DNA of 64,000 bases, taken from Oxytricha trifallax (lineage: Eukaryota; Ciliophora; Spirotrichea; Sporadotrichida; Oxytrichidae). The stretch spans positions 95,385-159,384 of the forward strand of contig ARYC01017424.1 in assembly GCA_000711775.1 (NCBI GenBank), in the 5' to 3' direction. The notes below the pieces were generated by a model. It was given only the letters and a program-made list of their open reading frames with translations. It was not told the origin of the DNA and searched no databases. Made by a program: the position numbers and the translations under genes. Every line of letters starts with the position of its first letter. Within the stretch, counting starts at the first letter, position 1. This document shows positions 32,657-42,409 of the stretch, piece after piece.

Positions 32657-34865
32657 TCACATTTGTCTTAAATCTCCATAAAAGTACTTGAATTCGTCGT
32701 CTATTTCTTCATCTCCAAAACTGCCTAATTATTTGTTGTAAGGCTTAATTTAATTGTCAGCTTGCATAAATCCTTCTTCTTTTTGTACTTGCTAACTCTG
32801 ATTGGATGCTTTGTTCCTGCTTTCATCATTATGAACTGGACTCATAACTAAGAACTTGCTCTTTTTCTTAGTAGAAGATTCTCTTTTCATCTATTGTGAT
32901 TCCTCATCATTTTTTCTTAAACCAAACATAAAATTAGCGTCATAGTCGCTTGCTGCTTTAGGCCTAAATTTAAGGGGAGATGTTGATACTTCCCTTTGCA
33001 ATGACTACTATTTAGAAGTTTAAATATTTGGAACATTCTTTCTTGGGGAACTCTAGACGCTATAAGAAATAGCTTGCATTTGTTCGTTCTTTAATTGCTA
33101 AACTTTCTATAAATGGTCTTCAATCATTCTATCATAAGCTCTTCCAACTTTGTTTGAAACTAAAATATGCTTTGAAAACCTAGCTAAGAATGAGAAACCA
33201 GCTAAGAATCCCATAACTTCAGCTAATGCTTCTAAAATGTTCTTTAATTGAATTACTCTAATTTAATAAATGTTGGATGAAAGGTTCATTTAGAATTTGA
33301 TTTTAAAAACGTCGTTTGCCTATGGATGACCTATGTTTTACTTCATAGTATTCATGTCTATTTTAAGAGCCTCTCTAAGATTTATAGTTTCCCCTTTCTC
33401 AATATTTTACAAATGAGCTCTATAACCACTAAGTTCAATTTCATCAACCATATTTTAGTAGAATGTTGGAGTCAACAGTACATTGACTATTGTTGGTTAT
33501 TCACCTCTAAATGACTCATTTGGATTGTAAAGCTAATCTGGAGTTTCAGGAGTTGTAAATCCTATAACTTTTGAGCACCCTTCACAATTATCTTCTTCAT
33601 CTACCTCTTTGGACCAAATGCTGTTGAACTCCCATTAGAAGAAATGAACATAGAAACTTTGCTTCTCAAACTCACTCAATTCACCAAGAGAAATTTCTAT
33701 AAAAGAATTAGATGGATCTTTCTTAACACAGTCTTCACATATTACTCTTATCTAATAAATTAGGCTTTGAGCTCTTGGTCTTTTGAATTGAATCTTATCA
33801 AGCTCATCATATTCAATTTACTTGCACTTTATTTTCATTTTGTTTTAATCATAGTGATAAGAGTTTGTCAAATTTATCTACGATTAAGAAAGCTCACATA
33901 AATCAAAGGGTCTGTCAGAATATTAAGACACATAAAGCTTTAATGATAAACTTTAACAATTAAAATAAAAAGAGGAAATAGTATAAGGACATAAAAATGT
34001 TTCTACACTCTTTATGAATATTGCCATTTTTACAAAAAATTTAAAGGTTTAGTTAGTATGATACTTGAATAGGTTTAGTATTTTCAAAAGCAGCTAATTA
34101 TGTTCCCTCAATTCTCTTATTAAACATGAAGTATTTTACCTTTATAAATTATTATGAATTAAAACACTTACAAAGACACCTGAAACCAGAACTGTAATAC
34201 TTATATAGTAAGCAATAGTAATTATTCCTCCAATAAATGATTTACTTGCACCACTAGTAATAGGCAAAAAATCCCAATTATAGAGTTTCCTAACTGTCTT
34301 TCTCTAATTAACATATTAGGAAATAAAGATTATTGAGAAGTAGATAGAGAATAGAGCCAAAACAATTCCAAAAAGTATCTTTTACGTATGATCAACTATA
34401 TTATTAAGTAAGGCATAATTATTATAATTACTTAATTGGGAGGTGTTTTAGTATAAAGGAGGATCATTCTTATGCACTGTCTTTTGAAATTGTTAGTACA
34501 TCTCAAGTGGGTATGCATTTGCGCTTGCTACTGGGCAAATTTCATCTGGTCCACAAGGCTCGCACCTAGCAGATTGATTTTTATAGTATGTCCCAGCTTA
34601 GCATGGCGAGCAACCATATTACTTAAGTGGAATTTTTTCAGTGCCTTCTGGGCATAAATCACATCTTGATGCAAATGGTGATGATAGATCTGGGAACCAA
34701 TAGCTTTCTTTTCCACAAAAAACACATTAATTACTCGAAAATACAGATCCTTCTGGGCAGGGAAGGCAATTCATCTAGTCTAGTTCTTGCTATGATTGAC
34801 ACCTTTCATCTTTAAACTACAGAATGTCAGAACTGTCAATGAAATAATCCTTATTTGATGAACCA
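32657..34865 (-). CDS. Kelch/cysteine-rich membrane receptor, MDS d (C-terminal)
   Basis: Encodes the second half of a large membrane protein: cysteine-rich repeats (MNCLPCPEGSVFSS, CVFCGKESYWF, CDLCPEGTEKIPL, CEPCGPDEICPVAS) like the GCC2/GCC3 repeats common in ciliates, then a membrane span (ILFGIVLALFSIYFSIIFIS), further hydrophobic segments and a Ser/Lys-rich cytoplasmic tail ending at TGA 32657. It begins at the 12-bp pointer TGGTTCATCAAA (34854-34865, minus), which recurs at 39355-39366. Together with MDSs a-c (39262-40995) it forms one gene interrupted by the TBE. Confidence 0.83.
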
Positions 34866-34987
34866 AATAAACCTCGTCAAATATAAATTAATATTTATAA
34901 TTTACTAATTGATATCTTCCAAGTTTTAAGAAAATTTAAGCATAATCTATTGATCATAATTAAATACTATAATTTTGATACAACATT

Positions 34988-35065
34988 CAAAACCCCAAAA
35001 CCCCTTAATGAGGTTTATAAGTGCTTTGATTTGTAGGGAATTTGTTAGGGGTTGGGGTTATTAAT
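34988..35065 (+). repeat. TBE left inverted terminal repeat
   Basis: 78 bp beginning with 17 bp of C4A4 telomere repeat, then TTAATGAGGTTTATAAGTGC. Inverted copy at 38983-39060. Confidence 0.97.
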
Positions 35066-35105
35066 AGGCTCTAATGTAAAATATATAGTAAATGTATTTA
35101 ATTAA

Positions 35106-36553
35106 TCACTCAAAATGCACTTTAGGATCATGGGGGAGAGGTCTGAAGCTTATCTTACTTAACCGCAACTCTATCTACTCTATTGATATGTCTGATCTTG
35201 AGTTTGGTTTTATTATTATTGACTCTGCCATTTGTTTCATTGATTGAGTTACTCTTGTTCTGTCATAAAATTGCTTTATTCTTTGTTTAGCATCCTTCTC
35301 ACACCTTGTAGAGTAGTAATCGTTGCGAGACATATCGCACTCTATAATTATTGCTGCTAAAGCCCACACATCCCACTGTAAGTCACCATCTCTCCAGTCT
35401 TCTCTCTCTGGATAGTACCCTTGAGTTCCCATTACAGTTCCAAGCATTGATACTTCCACTCTTTAAGCTCTATTGAAATCGATTATTGCTACTCTTACTG
35501 GTGAAAAGTTTATCATTATATTTTATGGCTTCAAATCTCTGTGAACAAAACCTAACTTGTGAAGCTCTTTAATACCTTGTATCGTCTGAGTTGCTATTTA
35601 TCCAAGCTACTTATGATTCCTTTGATCTGTAATGAAATCTCTAAGAGTCATTTCATAGAGTGGAAGTCTGAAAGCAACATGATCCTTAGCAAGGAGACAG
35701 CATCTAACTTGATTAAGTAGCTACAATCTTTAAACTTTGCTTGAGTGAGTACTTGATACTCATTTGAAAACTCCATCTAGTATTTGTCATCACCTAAGAG
35801 ATAGTTGAAGGGATACACCTTGTATGCAAACTGATGATCATTCATAACTTTCTTATCAAAGGAGTCCTATAATATAAGGTAGCTTTAAAGTGAAGTGTCT
35901 AGGTCAATCTAGGCAAGAACAGGAATCTTTTTATATTGAATTTTAATCATAATCTTAGTGATTTCAGATGCTAGTAGGATGCGTGATTTCCTCACAAATT
36001 CTGATTCACTAGCTTGTTCAAGCTCTACCACTTTCGAAGATTCTCTTGCTTTTCTTTTGATTAGTAGCTCCAATTCATCTTCATGCTTTTCAATCTCTAA
36101 ATCTTTCTTAAAAGCTTTTAAAAGATGCTTCCTTAAAGCTCTTGCATGAGCATACTGCTTATGGCACTAAAAGCAATCATACTTTCCGTCGATTTTATCA
36201 TGCTTTAAATATACAGTTGGCTTGGCTTCTCTATACTCTTTCATATGCCCATACCAACTAGATTTATGAGCGAAGTCTCTATCACACTTCTCACAAAAGT
36301 ATACTTCTACTTCTTCAGTTTGTATAGGAATTTCATTAGTACCTTTCTCCTCCTCTCTGTCTCCCACACACTTGTTTGCCATTTATTTTCTATTATTAAT
36401 TTCTATTTTAATAACAGAGACCTCAAGTGATAGCTCTGGTAGTTCCTTATGAGAGTTCATCTCACAGCTATCACACTTTTTATTGCTGCCAAAGGTAAGT
36501 CTCATTTAGTTTGATGGAAGTGCTGTTGTTTTTCTTAAAATGTTAGCGCTCAT
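35106..36553 (-). CDS. TBE 57-kDa protein: zinc finger + protein kinase
   Basis: ATG 36553 to TGA 35106. N-terminal C2H2-like fingers (FGSNKKCDSCEMNSH, YFCEKCDRDFAHKSSWYGH, YDCFQCHKQYAHARALRKH), then a protein kinase domain with catalytic loop GFVHRDLKPQNIM, the DFG equivalent IIDFNRA, and subdomain VIII/IX GTQGYYPEREDWRDGDLQWD VWALA. The frame slips by one base near 35690-35720, between EYQVLTQAKFKDC and RLPLYEMTLRDFI, so this copy may be inactive. Its role in transposition is not known. Confidence 0.85.
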
Positions 36554-36740
36554 ATTTAAATTTGAATTTAAAATTATAAAACTGCCTCTATAACTGAGAG
36601 CTTATATGAGAGCTTTGCAAGTCTACAAGTTTCAAGGGAGGTTCTTGGAGTATTAGAGAAGAAATATGAGTGTTAAGAGACGATCCAGCTCTAAATATGG
36701 GTGAGGAAGTAACCATTTTTACTTTCAATAATAAGTTGAT

Positions 36741-36915
36741 TATAGTACGTACAGATTTAGGAGGTGCACCTAATTAAGTACGTACTGCTTTAGGAGGTAT
36801 TTTGTGATTTTATGATTAAAATTAGGGTGCTCCTAATTAAGTACTAGCTTTAATTAATGCTCCTAATTAAGTACTAGCATTTTAGGAGCTGCTCCTAATT
36901 AAGTACGTACCAATT
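36741..36915. repeat. TBE intergenic repeats GCTCCTAATTAAGTAC
   Basis: About five imperfect copies of CTCCTAATTAAGTAC, each followed by GTACTG or TAGC and interleaved with TTTAGGAG, in the 560-bp gap between the divergent 57-kDa and 22-kDa genes. The position suits a bidirectional promoter or a binding array for a TBE protein; function inferred only from position. Confidence 0.75.
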
Positions 36916-37118
36916 TAAATTTAAAAATATGGAACTATAACAGTAGAAATTGATATCAATCTCTCAAGTTTGAAACCAGTTCTCAAAACCTTCTCCATAT
37001 CCTTCTTAGAGGTTGAACTCCTATAGGATGCCCATATTTAATAGTAAGTTTTACAGAGGTATATAATTGAAATCAATAAACTTAAATTTGAATATCATTT
37101 CTTAGATCTGTAAACAAG

Positions 37119-37904
37119 ATGGAGTCAATGAATGATGCAATGAAAAGAGTGCAAGCACAAGAATTGATTCAAAGATTAGAAGCAAGGAGGATTTGCATCG
37201 CTACCTGGTCCAGCAAGGTAATGAACTCATAGTAACTAATCTTGATTATGTAGTTGGTTTGTTCCTGCCAACGATGGAAGGTACTAAAATTTCATTTCTA
37301 AGAGCAATACTCTGCGAAGAGAAGAAAGCTTTGAAAACTTAAGATGTAAAGTTTGCAGAGATTCCAAACTATCCAGAAATCTCAGTGACTAACTTATATG
37401 ATGATGCTATGAATGACCCAGAGGTTTCGCAGTACCTGCCTACTAAGAGCAGTTGTCAAATAAACTACCTGAAAGAAACTATTTCTTTGGCATACTTGCA
37501 ACAATTAAAGGTGATTACTTGAAAGAAATTATTCAAGAATCTCATAAGAAAAGGTACAGCATCTCTTCAGAAGATAAGGACAAACAAGGGATCAAGATAA
37601 GTGAGAGCTGGCTATCAGAGCTGCAGAAGCACCCTTATATTTCAAGTAAGATTTGTAGCTTAACTCTTTAGAAAAATCTGGTACTGGCATCTTCTTGATG
37701 AAGGAATAGAGCAAGCTTCACAGAGAGCGAAAGTCGCAGACAAAGTATGAAGTTAGCAAGAGACTTTATTCAAATATTTAGCCTCCAGAGTCAATGAACA
37801 TAGATGCTGGAGCTGGCAGCAAGAGAAGAAACTTAGGAGGAGGGAAGCAAGAAGTAGAAGAAAAGAAAGAGAAGCCAGCTCCCTCTAAAGAATTTTAAAT
37901 GTGA
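37119..37904 (+). pseudogene. TBE 22-kDa ORF, frameshifted
   Basis: ATG 37119 (MESMNDAMKRVQAQELIQRL). Compared with the second TBE copy at 62960-63705, this ORF has single-base losses at about 37180 (after LEAK/R) and about 37450 (after LPTKS). A 26-nt GT-AG intron at about 37647-37672 would join HPYIS to KKSGTGIFLMKE. Conserved blocks: VVGLFLPTMEGTKISFLRAI and EISVTNLYDDAMNDPE. C-terminus is basic and Gly/Lys-rich. No known domain. Convergent with the transposase, 9 bp apart. Confidence 0.82.
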
Positions 37905-37913
37905 CTTATATAT

Positions 37914-38979
37914 TCATTAACTTAACTACAAAACTTATTTATATACATTCACTCTCCCTTCTTTAGCACACTTTTAAGCCAATAAATTATCTACTCTCTT
38001 CGCTGAGCTTTTAATAAAGTCTACTGTATCGATAGGTAGGTCATGCATCAAGTGGTATAGCAGCAGTTTCTTGTAATGACCTTTTAATATACCCCAGTAG
38101 AACTCAATTCCATTAAACTATGGACTGTAAGGTACGTTGAACACTGGCGTTATTTTAAGTTGTTCATAACTCTTCCTTGTTTCTTTAGTCTTATGAACAG
38201 AAAGATTATCAACGAACAGTATAATCTCTTATTCAGGGTACTTCTCTCTCAGCTGTTCTAAGAACTTAATATACTGCTCTGTCTTAATAGAGCGAGGATG
38301 AATAACATAAGTTTCTAAACCAGCATCCTCGCTAATACCTCCAAGAATTGCCATTGTTTATACCTTGACTTTCTAGTCATATACTTCTATATTACTATGC
38401 CTCTTATACCAAGACTTCTAGATGAAAGTGTTGAAGGTAAACACAGCCTCGTCAGCATGTATAAACTTAATATTATTCTATTAGGCTCTCTGCATTTAAT
38501 TATAAATATAATTTAGGTTATTGTTGTAAAATGGCAGAGTGAAATCAATCACTCTCTTGATACGATTCACACCTTTGTAAGAGATACCATTTCGTTTATA
38601 AATGTTAGCAACAGACTATGCAGAGATCTTCAACTCAGGGAACTGGCGGTGAAACATAATAGCTCGTTGGTCAAGAGAGAAGTGAGCCCAATACTTCAAA
38701 GTTTTTTCATTAATAAGATAGTCAATAGTGCTTCTATTGAAACTTTGACTTCCTCTAAGGCATAGAATTCAGCTATTATTGCTTAAGTTATACTGCTATA
38801 AGGCAGTGGGAGCGAACAGTTGAAGGACTTCGCTTTAAGAGCAGTGCAATTGACTTATAATTAAGTACTGGTTTGACTTACTCACTGTATATATCACATC
38901 CAAATCGCAGTATAAACACTAAATCTATATACTCTTCATCGTAAATAGACCCCAAAAGCTTGCTATTTTTGTCTCGCAT
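37914..38979 (-). CDS. TBE 42-kDa transposase (DDE, IS630/Tc1-mariner-like)
   Basis: ATG 38979 (MRDKNSKLLGSIYDEEYIDL) to TGA 37914. An N-terminal helix-turn-helix (YKSIALLLKRSPSTVRSHCL) precedes the catalytic core: first Asp in FIHADEAVFTF, second in ILFVDNLSVHKTKE, Glu in YSPQFNGIEFYWG; the last two are 34 residues apart (DD34E). TBE transposases are known to take part in genome rearrangement in Oxytricha. One frame slip lies at about 38755-38800, between LNSMPQ and GSQSFNRSTIDYL, so this copy may not be functional as read. Confidence 0.9.
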
Positions 38980-38982
38980 TTA

Positions 38983-39060
38983 ATTAATAACCCCAACCCC
39001 TAACAAATTCCCTACAAATCAAAGCACTTATAAACCTCATTAAGGGGTTTTGGGGTTTTG
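38983..39060 (-). repeat. TBE right inverted terminal repeat
   Basis: Inverted copy of 34988-35065; ends in GGGGTTTTGGGGTTTTG followed by the ATT duplication. Confidence 0.97.
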
Positions 39061-39111
39061 ATTGATAAACATATGATTAAAGCCATTTATTTTTATTTTA
39101 TAATTTTTGAT

Positions 39112-39136
39112 TTAATATATATATATATATATATAT
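39112..39136. repeat. (TA)n microsatellite
   Basis: About 11 TA units just outside the TBE right end, in DNA expected to be eliminated. Confidence 0.8.
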
Positions 39137-39261
39137 GAATAAATGGTTTAGTATTGGATATTGATATCTCTCAGTCTGAATAATTTTCTAGCCATCTCTG
39201 CTCATAAAGATTTACTCAATTAAGTCTTCTTAGTCTTTTTATATAAGCTAAGCTTCGATTT

Positions 39262-39410
39262 AATTATTTGATAGATCCAATCTCAAGTGCCAGTAATCCT
39301 TATATAGTTATCCTTACTGATTTTAACCTCCATATAATGCTATGTATCCATTAGTTTGATGAACCATTATATTATGTTGCAAATTCAATTGTTTGAGAAT
39401 TTAAATTATT
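39262..39410 (-). CDS. Kelch receptor, scrambled MDSs c and b
   Basis: Two short MDSs lie side by side in reverse order on the minus strand. MDS b (39355-39262) reads NGYIALYGGQNQQGQLYKDY..LRLDLSNN, a kelch blade. MDS c (39410-39355) reads NNLNSQTIEFATQYNGSSN. The order needed is b then c: they share the 7-bp pointer AATAATT (39262-39268, 39404-39410), giving LRLDLSNNLNSQTIEF, a normal kelch strand end. c then joins MDS d through TGGTTCATCAAA. b and c overlap by one base, with no IES between them. Confidence 0.75.
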
Positions 39411-39683
39411 ATTATAATCATTAAGAAACCATCAATAATAAATCGATTAAAATCAAGTTATGAAAGCTTTAGATTTGCGGAAGACTAAATTTAGTTCTAT
39501 TATTGTATATAATCTTTTTTATTTAAATATGCAAAATTTGAACATCTTTTCATCAAATTATTGAGAAATTTATCGTGAAACTAACCAGACTTTATCGAGA
39601 ATTTAACTAATTTAAATTTCTCAAGTAGTTATTGTTTCAGCAATAATTAAATTTTTAATCAAAATTAAAATTTAATTAAATTA
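39411..39683. other. Non-MDS spacer between kelch MDS a and c
   Basis: AT-rich; the MDS a frame runs through part of it but without kelch homology and to TGA at 39621. Confidence 0.6.
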
Positions 39684-40995
39684 AGTGATTGAAGTAAATG
39701 CTCTTATTTCTGGAAACTCTCCTGTTATAGTAAACTTCTTCTTGACATTTATTATTTTATTATCAGAAAGAGAGTATAGCTGTATATCTGAAGCTATTTG
39801 TTAATTCTCAGTAATCCCTCCAAATATCAATATATTATTGGGAAATAAATAAATAGTTGAATGTCCAAATCGCTTTTATGATGTTGATCCTTCAGGAAAT
39901 ATCTCTTTCCAAATATGTGTCTTGTTTAATTATTTCAATGGATTCTCTGAATATTAAATCGCTAATTCTAAATCTAGTTCCCATATTTCATTTATTGCAC
40001 CATTGCTTGATTTTCCATTAAATATTATTAGTTTGTTTTCAGGTTCAATTAAATTGGCAGTTGCATGGACAATTCTTCTAGGTTCATTTATGTTATGAGG
40101 AATCTAAACCCAAATATCTGTATTAATTAAGTTAATAAGAATATTACTTTTTTAAATAGAGTATATCCAAAGGTCATTCATTAGTTCTAATTTAGAATTA
40201 GCTCCTCCAAAAACTATTAGGTAGTCATAATAGGCAGCCATAACATGACCGTACCTTGCTTCTGGGTACCCTTCTTGAGGAGAGTTGGACATACCTAATA
40301 ACTAAGTTTGACTGAAATGTTCCCAATTCATAGTTTAAGTATCTAGCTTCCAAAAATCTCCTAGTGTTATATTTTTGTTGTTCATACCTCCGAATACCCA
40401 AACTGTACCATCTGCCTATTAAGTTAACCCATGAAAAGTTCTGCTTTCAGGTTATAATACAGAAGGGCTGCAAACAAAATTGAAGAGATTCAGATGATGC
40501 ACATAAACATTGATTCGTGCCTGAATAGGATCTTTTAAGCTTTTAATTGAGAGTGTTAAATTGTCGCTGTTATTTGTCAAGCAAGGAGTCCACAAAAATA
40601 ATTGCTCAGAAGAATCTCCATCTATTCAAATTTGATTAAATAAAGTTGTAGTGAATACCATAGTTAGAATAACTTTCAAGTATAGAGTCTCTCTAGTCTT
40701 TGTTTCTGAATGTGGTTGTATCATAAGCATTTTCACAAGACTATAACATAAGTGAGATAGAATTATTTACTTTGATGCATTTGTATTTGACACTGACCAC
40801 AATAACGTAGTCTTAGCCAGTAATGTTAACTTTCTTTAAATCATAAGTATCTTCAAATATTTCCCCTCTTAATAGCGATTACTGTCTATCAGTTATTTAC
40901 AGTTACTCCTTTTAAAAAGAAAAATCAATAATACTTAGGAAAAAAACTAGAACGATGGCTATCTTAAAAGAAAAGCCTTAACATTTTTGAATCAT
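39684..40995 (-). CDS. Kelch receptor, MDS a (signal peptide + kelch repeats)
   Basis: ATG 40995; signal peptide MIQKCQGFSFKIAIVLVFFL. A 37-nt GT-AG intron at about 40634-40670 joins SYSNYD to GDSSEQLFLW. Kelch blades follow: ADGTVWVFGGMNNKNITLGD, GHVMAAYYDYLIVFGGANS, FGHSTIYLFPNNILIFGG, each with the diagnostic double glycine. Ends at about 39684 in PEIRAFTSIT, where ACT serves as a short pointer to MDS b. The full protein would be an extracellular kelch propeller, cysteine-rich repeats, membrane spans and a cytoplasmic tail. Confidence 0.85.
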
Positions 40996-41078
40996 ATTTG
41001 AATTATTAACAAATTACTAATTTAAAGATTATATACTAGATTAAAGAATTGATGAAAATTTTAATGAAATAATTATTT

Positions 41079-41450
41079 TCATGAATTGTTTGACTCAAAG
41101 TCACTAATTCTATAGCCTTTTCCTGTAAATGATTATCTTGAGCTGTCTAAAGTTGTATCAGTTTCAAGTGTAAATGGCAAATTCTAAGGTTAATTGCCAT
41201 AGTTATCATCATTATTAATATTGAAGATGGGATAATACATTCGAAATATAATCAATTTTATGTCATTTAATATTGAGCTAAGATTAAATCTAAACTCATT
41301 CTTAAAAGAATCTTAAAGTCCCATTAAAACCACAATATTTTTTCCTATAGTTTAAGTAAATATGACATTTAAACATAAAAAAAGTAAAATATAACTCTGA
41401 TTAAATGGATTATTGATTTTTTTGGATCCTAAGATATATTTAGCCACCTA
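41079..41450 (-). CDS. Orphan 3' MDS of a membrane protein
   Basis: Open minus-strand frame without a start codon. It contains one hydrophobic segment (SYILLFLCLNVIFTQTIG), then LQDSFKNEFRFNLSSILNDI and a polar Asn/Ser/Thr-rich tail ending YRISDFESNNS and TGA 41079. The composition is that of a cytoplasmic tail after the last span of a receptor. The remaining MDSs are not in the window, so this looks like a piece of a scrambled gene whose 5' part lies elsewhere. Confidence 0.6.
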
Positions 41451-41745
41451 AATTTGAAGTAAATCTTTTAAGATATATTAATATTTTAAATTATATATTT
41501 CAATTAAACTACATCTGATTTTTCATTTAATCACTATTTAAATATTTTATTAAACCTTATTAAGTTGTTTAAGAGGAACCTTTTACTCCCTAATTACCAG
41601 CTTCATTAATCATGGATTCAATTCTTATTTTAAATAATGATAATTTTTCGTATAATATACCTTAACAAATAAACTATTTTTCTAAAATAATTAGCTATTA
41701 TGGTTTAAATTTGATTACGTTAATTAAATCATAAATATAATCTGT

Positions 41746-42261
41746 TCACTCAATATTTTATCTGTTTGTTCCATTATCTTAAGGAACAGGATTAGAATTT
41801 TTAATCATTTTGGGGAGGAAGCAACTGCTGTAAAATCCTATTCTAGATGCTCTATTTATATATGATGGAATTCTTTTGTTAAGAAGTTATAAGCAAAACG
41901 CCTCTGAAAAGTGATTGCAATTTTGCTTTATCAAATCGTATTGGTTTGCTTTGAATTGATCCTTAGCACAGTCAAGGATTTAATGAAGTTTTCTCTGATC
42001 TTTAATTGTACCCATAAGGAAGGATTCTTTATAAATTGCTCCATCTACATTGAGTGGAGTGGATGAGAATACACCTGTGCCAGAATGGGTGAAATTTCCT
42101 CCATAAGAGTATTCCACACCATTAATTTCTACACCTGTGTGATAGAACCCAATGCCCACTTGCTTTAGTAAGTTGTTTTGAAAGGAAGGAGGACTCAAAT
42201 CATACACATTCAGAATTACCTCAGTCACATACTCCCTAGATCCCGATGAATACACTGACAT
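41746..42261 (-). CDS. PPPDE-family (DeSI-2-like) peptidase
   Basis: ATG 42261 (MSVYSSGSREYVTEVILNVY) to TGA 41746, 171 residues, no intron. PPPDE papain-like fold: catalytic His in GFYHTGVEINGVEYSYGG and Cys in DLIKQNCNHFSEAFC. DeSI proteins remove SUMO or cleave palmitoyl/ubiquitin links. It is separate from, and shorter than, the PPPDE fusion at 26848-28849. C-terminus is Asn-rich. No IES. Confidence 0.9.
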
Positions 42262-42409
42262 TTTGATTAATATTATATGCTAATCAAAAAGGTCATTCAT
42301 TTAAAGTAATAAAGTAATTTGAACTGGCAATATTTGAAAATTATAATTAAATCAAATTATCCAGAGAGTTATTTATAATTGTTTATTATTTAAAATTGTG
42401 CGAGATTAA

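Larger units (their letters stand above)
34988..39060. mobile_element. Telomere-bearing element (TBE) transposon, full length
   Basis: 4,073 bp with 78-bp inverted ends (34988-35065, 38983-39060), identical over the compared length and starting CAAAACCCCAAAACCCC, the C4A4 telomere repeat of spirotrichs. Flanked by a 3-bp duplication ATT (34985-34987, 39061-39063), the ANT target of TBEs. Carries the three genes known from TBEs: 57-kDa zinc-finger/kinase (minus), 22-kDa ORF (plus) and 42-kDa DDE transposase (minus). It sits in the gap between MDSs b and d of the kelch receptor, so it must be removed for that gene to work. Confidence 0.97.

Noticed and set aside
34988-39060. C4A4 repeats as real telomeres or chromosome ends
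   Set aside because: They are the termini of a TBE: 78-bp inverted repeats with a 3-bp duplication and three TBE genes inside.
39355-39366. Kelch segment b as a chance open frame within the IES
   Set aside because: Joining through AATAATT gives an in-frame kelch strand and the double-Gly blade motif; chance would not give both.
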